Shown one piece after another: positions 60,688 to 64,000 of a DNA stretch of 64,000 nt. Under the pieces are notes generated by a model that worked only from the letters and a program-made list of their open reading frames with translations, made no database searches and was not told where the DNA came from. Source of the DNA: Elusimicrobia bacterium GWA2_56_46 (GTDB lineage Bacteria > Elusimicrobiota > Elusimicrobia > Elusimicrobiales > UBA9959). The stretch covers positions 55,205-119,204 of the forward strand of contig MGTT01000026.1 in the NCBI GenBank assembly GCA_001799575.1, written 5' to 3'. The first letter of the stretch is position 1; every line of letters begins with the position of its first letter. The position numbers and the translations under genes are program-made.

Positions 60688-62133
60688 ATGGAACAAGCAA
60701 TGGAACAGAACGGCATACTGGCCGCGGCCTATCTCGCCGCCGGCGTTCTTTTTATCCTGAGCCTGGGCGGATTGAGCAGCCCCGAATCTTCGCGGCGCGG
60801 CAACTGGTTCGGCATCGCCGGAATGGCGATAGCGATCACCGCCACTTTTTTTCATTCCGGAGTGAGCGCCTGCGGATATTGGACGCTGACAGCCATGATC
60901 GTGATCGGCGGAGCCATCGGCGCATTCGTGGCGGCAAGGATAGCGATGACCGCCATGCCCCAGTTGGTGGCGGGTTTTCACAGTTTTGTCGGCCTCGCGG
61001 CGGTGCTGGTGGGGATAAACAGCTATATGGAAAGCGCGGGGCTTTCCGGCGCCGCGCGCGCCGTTCATGAGACGGAAGTGTTCCTCGGTGTTTTTATCGG
61101 CGCGGTGACTTTTACAGGTTCGGTGACGGCTTTCGGTAAACTGCAGGCCCTCATCCGCAGCAAGCCCCTCCTGCTGCCGGGCCGCCACCTGATCAATGCC
61201 GCCATGGCGCTGGCCGCCATCTATTGCGGTTACCGGTTTTTCGGTGTGGAGAACATTATGGCGCAGGGCCTGCCCGCGCTGCTGCTGATGACGGCTCTGG
61301 CATTCGCGCTGGGAGTCCACCTGGTGATGAGCATCGGCGGCGCGGATATGCCGGTGGTGGTCTCGATGCTGAACAGCTACTCGGGCTGGGCCGCGGCCGC
61401 CACGGGGTTTCTGCTTTCCAACGACCTGCTCATAATCACCGGCGCGCTGGTCGGCTCAAGCGGCGCCATCCTCAGCTATATCATGTGCAAAGCCATGAAC
61501 CGTTCGCTGGTGAACGTGATCTTCGGCGGGTTCGGCGCGGAGGAGGGGAAATTGTCGGTGCCGGGCGCGGAACCGGCGGGAGCGACGACGGCGGCCGGCG
61601 TGGAGGAAGTCGCCGGCATGCTTAAGGAGGCCCGGAACGTTATAGTTATTCCGGGGTACGGTCTGGCGGTGGCGCGCGCCCAGCACGCGGTCAAGGAAAT
61701 CTCGGACAAGCTCCGCGCCGGCGGCGTGAACGTGCGGTTCGCCATCCACCCGGTGGCCGGCCGGCTCCCAGGCCACATGAACGTGCTGCTGGCGGAAGCC
61801 GACGTTCCATACGATATCGTGTTCGAGATGGACGAGATAAATAAGGATTTTCCGGAGACGGACGTGGCGCTGGTGATCGGCGCCAACGATATTGTGAACC
61901 CAGGCGCGCTGGAAGATCCCGCCAGCCCGATATACGGTATGCCGGTGCTGGAGGCCTGGAAGGCTAAAACCACGGTGGTGCTGAAGCGCAGCATGGCTTC
62001 CGGCTACGCCGGAGTTGAGAACCCGCTGTTCTACAAGAGCAACACCCGGATGCTCTTCGGCGACGCCAAAAAAAGCGTAGAAGCCATTTTAGAGCAATTA
62101 GACGGGACGCTGCTTCCAAACTTCCTTAATTAG
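60688..62133 (+). CDS. pntB: NAD(P) transhydrogenase subunit beta
   Basis: 481 residues. Several membrane helices fill the first ~270 residues ([73 protein letters not shown]). Domain III (NADP binding) is C-terminal: [56 protein letters not shown] and [17 protein letters not shown]. It lies 15 bp after pntA. The last ten codons ([10 protein letters not shown]) coincide with one arm of a 17-bp inverted repeat, so the C-terminus may have been altered by a repeat insertion. Confidence 0.95.
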   Translation: MEQAMEQNGILAAAYLAAGVLFILSLGGLSSPESSRRGNWFGIAGMAIAITATFFHSGVSACGYWTLTAMIVIGGAIGAFVAARIAMTAMPQLVAGFHSFVGLAAVLVGINSYMESAGLSGAARAVHETEVFLGVFIGAVTFTGSVTAFGKLQALIRSKPLLLPGRHLINAAMALAAIYCGYRFFGVENIMAQGLPALLLMTALAFALGVHLVMSIGGADMPVVVSMLNSYSGWAAAATGFLLSNDLLIITGALVGSSGAILSYIMCKAMNRSLVNVIFGGFGAEEGKLSVPGAEPAGATTAAGVEEVAGMLKEARNVIVIPGYGLAVARAQHAVKEISDKLRAGGVNVRFAIHPVAGRLPGHMNVLLAEADVPYDIVFEMDEINKDFPETDVALVIGANDIVNPGALEDPASPIYGMPVLEAWKAKTTVVLKRSMASGYAGVENPLFYKSNTRMLFGDAKKSVEAILEQLDGTLLPNFLN

Positions 62134-62175
62134 AAAATATTCTCCGCCCAGGAAGATAGGAAGCAGCGTCCCGTC
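62101..62175. repeat. 17-bp inverted repeat spanning the pntB stop
   Basis: GACGGGACGCTGCTTCC at 62101-62117 and its perfect complement at 62159-62175, with a 41-nt loop. The left arm is within pntB codons. The word GGGACGCTGCTTCC has the look of a REP-like element; it may also terminate both convergent genes. Confidence 0.7.
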
Positions 62176-62184
62176 CCTATTCTG

Positions 62185-63315
62185 TCAGGAACAGTTTTGC
62201 CGCACCCATACCCCCATCCAGTAGTCTGTAAAGACGTAGCCCGCGGCGTCTTTCTCAATAATATCCTTGGATATCAGCAAACTTAAAGATTTTTTTACCA
62301 ACGCGGACGATTTCATCTGAAACCTGGCAATAAAAGCCCCGCTGAATATTGCGGCCCCGGAATTTGCGGCCAGCCCCTGCAGCAGACGTTTTTGCGTTTG
62401 AGGCAGGTTTTCCCAGAGGTTCTGATAAAGCGGCGTGTTCCGTTTGGCGATAAGCATTACGGCCCGCTCCACATCGAGGTCTGTTATCTTTTTTTCTTCG
62501 GCCTTAAGATCCCACAACTCGTGGGCGAGATACTGGATGTAGTACGGTATGCTGCCGGCGGAGCTTACGATATACCGCAGAGTTTCTTTGGAGAAGTTGA
62601 AACCGCCCTTGTCGAAATTTGCGGCAAGATACTTTTCAAAATATTCCGAGGGGATTTTCTCAAGGTGGGTAATCGGCCCCATGCCGAAAAATGCCCTGGA
62701 TTTTTTTGAAACCATTTCGCTTATCATTGTTTTTTTTGAGCCGCAAAATGCGTAGCCGACGTTGCGCTGCTTTTGTATCACGGCGCGCATAAGTTTTTCC
62801 AGAGGTTCCCCGCCTATGCCGGTTATTTCCTGGAATTCGTCGAATATCACAATGACGGGCCTCTTCTCCCGGACGGCTAATTCCTGGGGGTATGCCAGCA
62901 GGTTCTCTATCATCTGGAAAACTTCTTTCTGGGGGGGCGAAGCGTCAACGCCAAGACTTAAAGAGCCGTCCGGATTTATGGAAAACTGTGGCCGCAGGCC
63001 GGAAACAAAATCCCTGATAAATTTTACGGCTTCGGCAAAGCCCAGTTTTCTCATTTCAGCCGCAGCCTTGCCAAGCGCGGCGGCAAACTGTTCAACCGAA
63101 GCGGTTTTAAACAGATCCAGGTAGACCACTCTCGCGCCTTTCGCCTTAAGTTTTTCTGCGGCCGCAAGAAGAAGCGAGGTCTTGCCATATCTGCGCGGGG
63201 CGATTAAAAATATCTTTTGTCCATCCGAAAGGTCTTTTACAATGCTTTCAAGCTCCGTTTTCCTATCGATAAAATTGTCGTCTTTCACCACTTCGCCGAA
63301 AATAAACGGGTTCAT
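62185..63315 (-). CDS. AAA-family ATPase of the archaeal-ATPase (PF01637) type
   Basis: 376 residues. N-terminal NPFIFGEVVKDDNFIDRKTE, P-loop LIAPRRYGKTSLLLAAA, Walker B VIVIFDEFQEITGIGG, sensor-like YAFCGSKKTMISEMVS, and a C-terminal winged-helix-like part (IARFQMKSSALVKKSLSLLI). Such ATPases occur widely in bacteria and archaea, often solitary and with unknown roles. Lower GC than the pnt genes, suggesting acquisition. GGAG sits 5 nt before the ATG, and two palindromes lie directly upstream, suggesting autoregulation. Confidence 0.85.
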   Translation of the reverse strand: MNPFIFGEVVKDDNFIDRKTELESIVKDLSDGQKIFLIAPRRYGKTSLLLAAAEKLKAKGARVVYLDLFKTASVEQFAAALGKAAAEMRKLGFAEAVKFIRDFVSGLRPQFSINPDGSLSLGVDASPPQKEVFQMIENLLAYPQELAVREKRPVIVIFDEFQEITGIGGEPLEKLMRAVIQKQRNVGYAFCGSKKTMISEMVSKKSRAFFGMGPITHLEKIPSEYFEKYLAANFDKGGFNFSKETLRYIVSSAGSIPYYIQYLAHELWDLKAEEKKITDLDVERAVMLIAKRNTPLYQNLWENLPQTQKRLLQGLAANSGAAIFSGAFIARFQMKSSALVKKSLSLLISKDIIEKDAAGYVFTDYWMGVWVRQNCS

Positions 63316-63328
63316 GCTTGCTCCATTA

Positions 63329-63355
63329 AACCTAAAGGTTGCTAACCTATAGGTT
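63329..63355. promoter_or_regulatory. Double palindromic operator of the ATPase gene
   Basis: Two 12-bp palindromes, AACCTAAAGGTT (63329-63340; centre imperfect) and AACCTATAGGTT (63344-63355; perfect), 15 bp centre to centre, starting 14 bp before the ATPase start codon. The remaining gap 63356-63573 shows no gene. Confidence 0.7.
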
Positions 63356-63573
63356 TAATATACAAAATCCGCTGCACAAACGTAAAGTTATATTCCCGTG
63401 TCGGTTCTTCTCAGACACGGGCAGCGTTTCTATGCGGGGTGGTGTTGGGGCAGGGAATTCTCCAGAGGCCGAGTCTCCGGGGGAGGCTCGGCCTCCCCTC
63501 AGCTCAGCGCAGATCCCCGGTGTATCTGTAAGCTTACGGAATAATAGGTCGCTGTTCCCAATTACGGGATGCT

Positions 63574-63792
63574 TTACAAATAATGGAAGATGGTTTCGGA
63601 GGTGAAAACCTGCGCGCCGCGTCTCAGACCGGGAAACGGCGGGACTTTTCCGGAAGCCGCCGGCAAAATACGGATTTCAGCGCCATTCCTGATTTTTTTG
63701 AACATTTTGGGGTTACTTATCAGAAACCTGACAAATGTAAACGCTTCCGAGATATTGGCGCGCAATTCTGATTTATCCACGCGTCTTTTCAT
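63574..63792 (-). CDS. Small DUF5647-like protein
   Basis: 72 residues. The core EAFTFVRFLISNPKMFKKIR plus NGAEIRILPA follows the pattern of DUF5647 proteins (helix, then hP-x-hh-xx-IP-xGA-xhhhLP). GAGGG lies 6 nt before the ATG, supporting translation. Many short proteins of this family sit in accessory regions, sometimes next to toxin-like genes, but no partner is visible here. The gene is in low-GC DNA near the window end. A chance open frame cannot be excluded. Confidence 0.45.
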   Translation of the reverse strand: MKRRVDKSELRANISEAFTFVRFLISNPKMFKKIRNGAEIRILPAASGKVPPFPGLRRGAQVFTSETIFHYL

Positions 63793-63910
63793 AAATCCCT
63801 CGTTTAAATGGTATAAATATGTCCTGGTAAAACAAGGCTTTTTTGCAATAAATACAATTTGTTCAGTGCCATGAATAGATTATATTTTCCGTTTCTATAT
63901 TGCAAGTGTG

Positions 63911-63930
63911 AATCGCACCGAATCGCACCG
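63911..63930. repeat. Tandem 10-bp direct repeat
   Basis: AATCGCACCG twice in a row. The sequence from 63793 to the window end shows no convincing gene. Confidence 0.6.
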
Positions 63931-64000
63931 GCCTCGGCCCTTGACAATATCCCATGTTCCGTCCCACGTACTTAGCCCCAGTTTTGGCGTAGTAAATCCC

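Noticed and set aside
63339..63605. 88-codon plus-strand frame at the window end
   Set aside because: Begins inside the operator of the ATPase gene, has no ribosome-binding site and no recognisable composition.

Overview
The window is a GC-rich bacterial chromosome segment from an organism with a two-membrane envelope: it encodes a TolC-type channel, several outer-membrane barrels and lipoproteins. It has no rRNA, tRNA, CRISPR array or complete transposase gene that I can see. The mix of large secreted repeat proteins, a PorV/PorQ-type barrel, a phosphotransbutyrylase/butyrate kinase pair, and GC-rich genes separated by short degenerate repeats would fit an anaerobic or fermentative lineage such as Elusimicrobiota. 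That placement is an inference from gene content, not something I could test.

Layout. 0-4.7 kb: the end of a glycan or polysaccharide locus (asparagine-synthase/GT9 fusion, GT4, methyltransferase, WbqC-like), translationally coupled by short overlaps. 4.8-13.1 kb: envelope proteins (HEAT plus permuted papain-like protein, PorV-like barrel, a 1,234-residue FN3 protein with a T9SS-like C-terminus, a secreted propeller-like protein). 13.1-15.8 kb: buk, ptb and a SEC-C protein. 15.9-19.7 kb: a TPR-TM-Ser/Thr kinase and a TPR partner. 19.8-25.5 kb: a fibre-like and a beta-helix surface protein. 25.7-28.8 kb: an ECF sigma operon with two small LD-rich-tail proteins, a DUF3106 protein, a QDKLQ-repeat protein and a barrel. 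28.8-38 kb: a secreted S41 peptidase, then a TetR-TolC-HlyD-ABC-ABC-permease-permease exporter operon. 38-47 kb: a 5'-nucleotidase-like/barrel fusion, tdh, a TPR lipoprotein, a secreted protein and a PEP/pyruvate-binding protein. 47.2-48.5 kb: a metallopeptidase-like lipoprotein gene split by a 281-bp foldback element. 48.9-51.2 kb: a Wzz/BY-kinase/receiver fusion. 51.3-57 kb: serC, serA, DUF1015, a transglutaminase-like protein and a GH13 protein. 57-62.1 kb: a CheY-like protein, gdhA and pntAB (NADPH and nitrogen metabolism). 62.1-64 kb: an AAA ATPase with a double-palindrome operator and a small DUF5647-like gene in lower-GC sequence.

Three kinds of non-coding structure stand out. (1) Short tandem repeats with a strict 7-bp period lie in about eleven places, with different unit sequences at each place, and some run into signal-peptide codons. 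(2) Two foldback elements (270 and 281 bp) share one architecture (outer stem enclosing three side-by-side hairpins) but not their sequence. In silico removal of one of them plus a 2-bp duplication restores an interrupted reading frame exactly. (3) Dispersed palindromes recur: REP-like copies clustered at 15.8-28.8 kb, and a 28-bp hairpin that abuts TAA stop codons. The hairpin copy near 5.7 kb suggests that the HEAT/papain-like gene once continued, or still continues, through an in-frame TAG.
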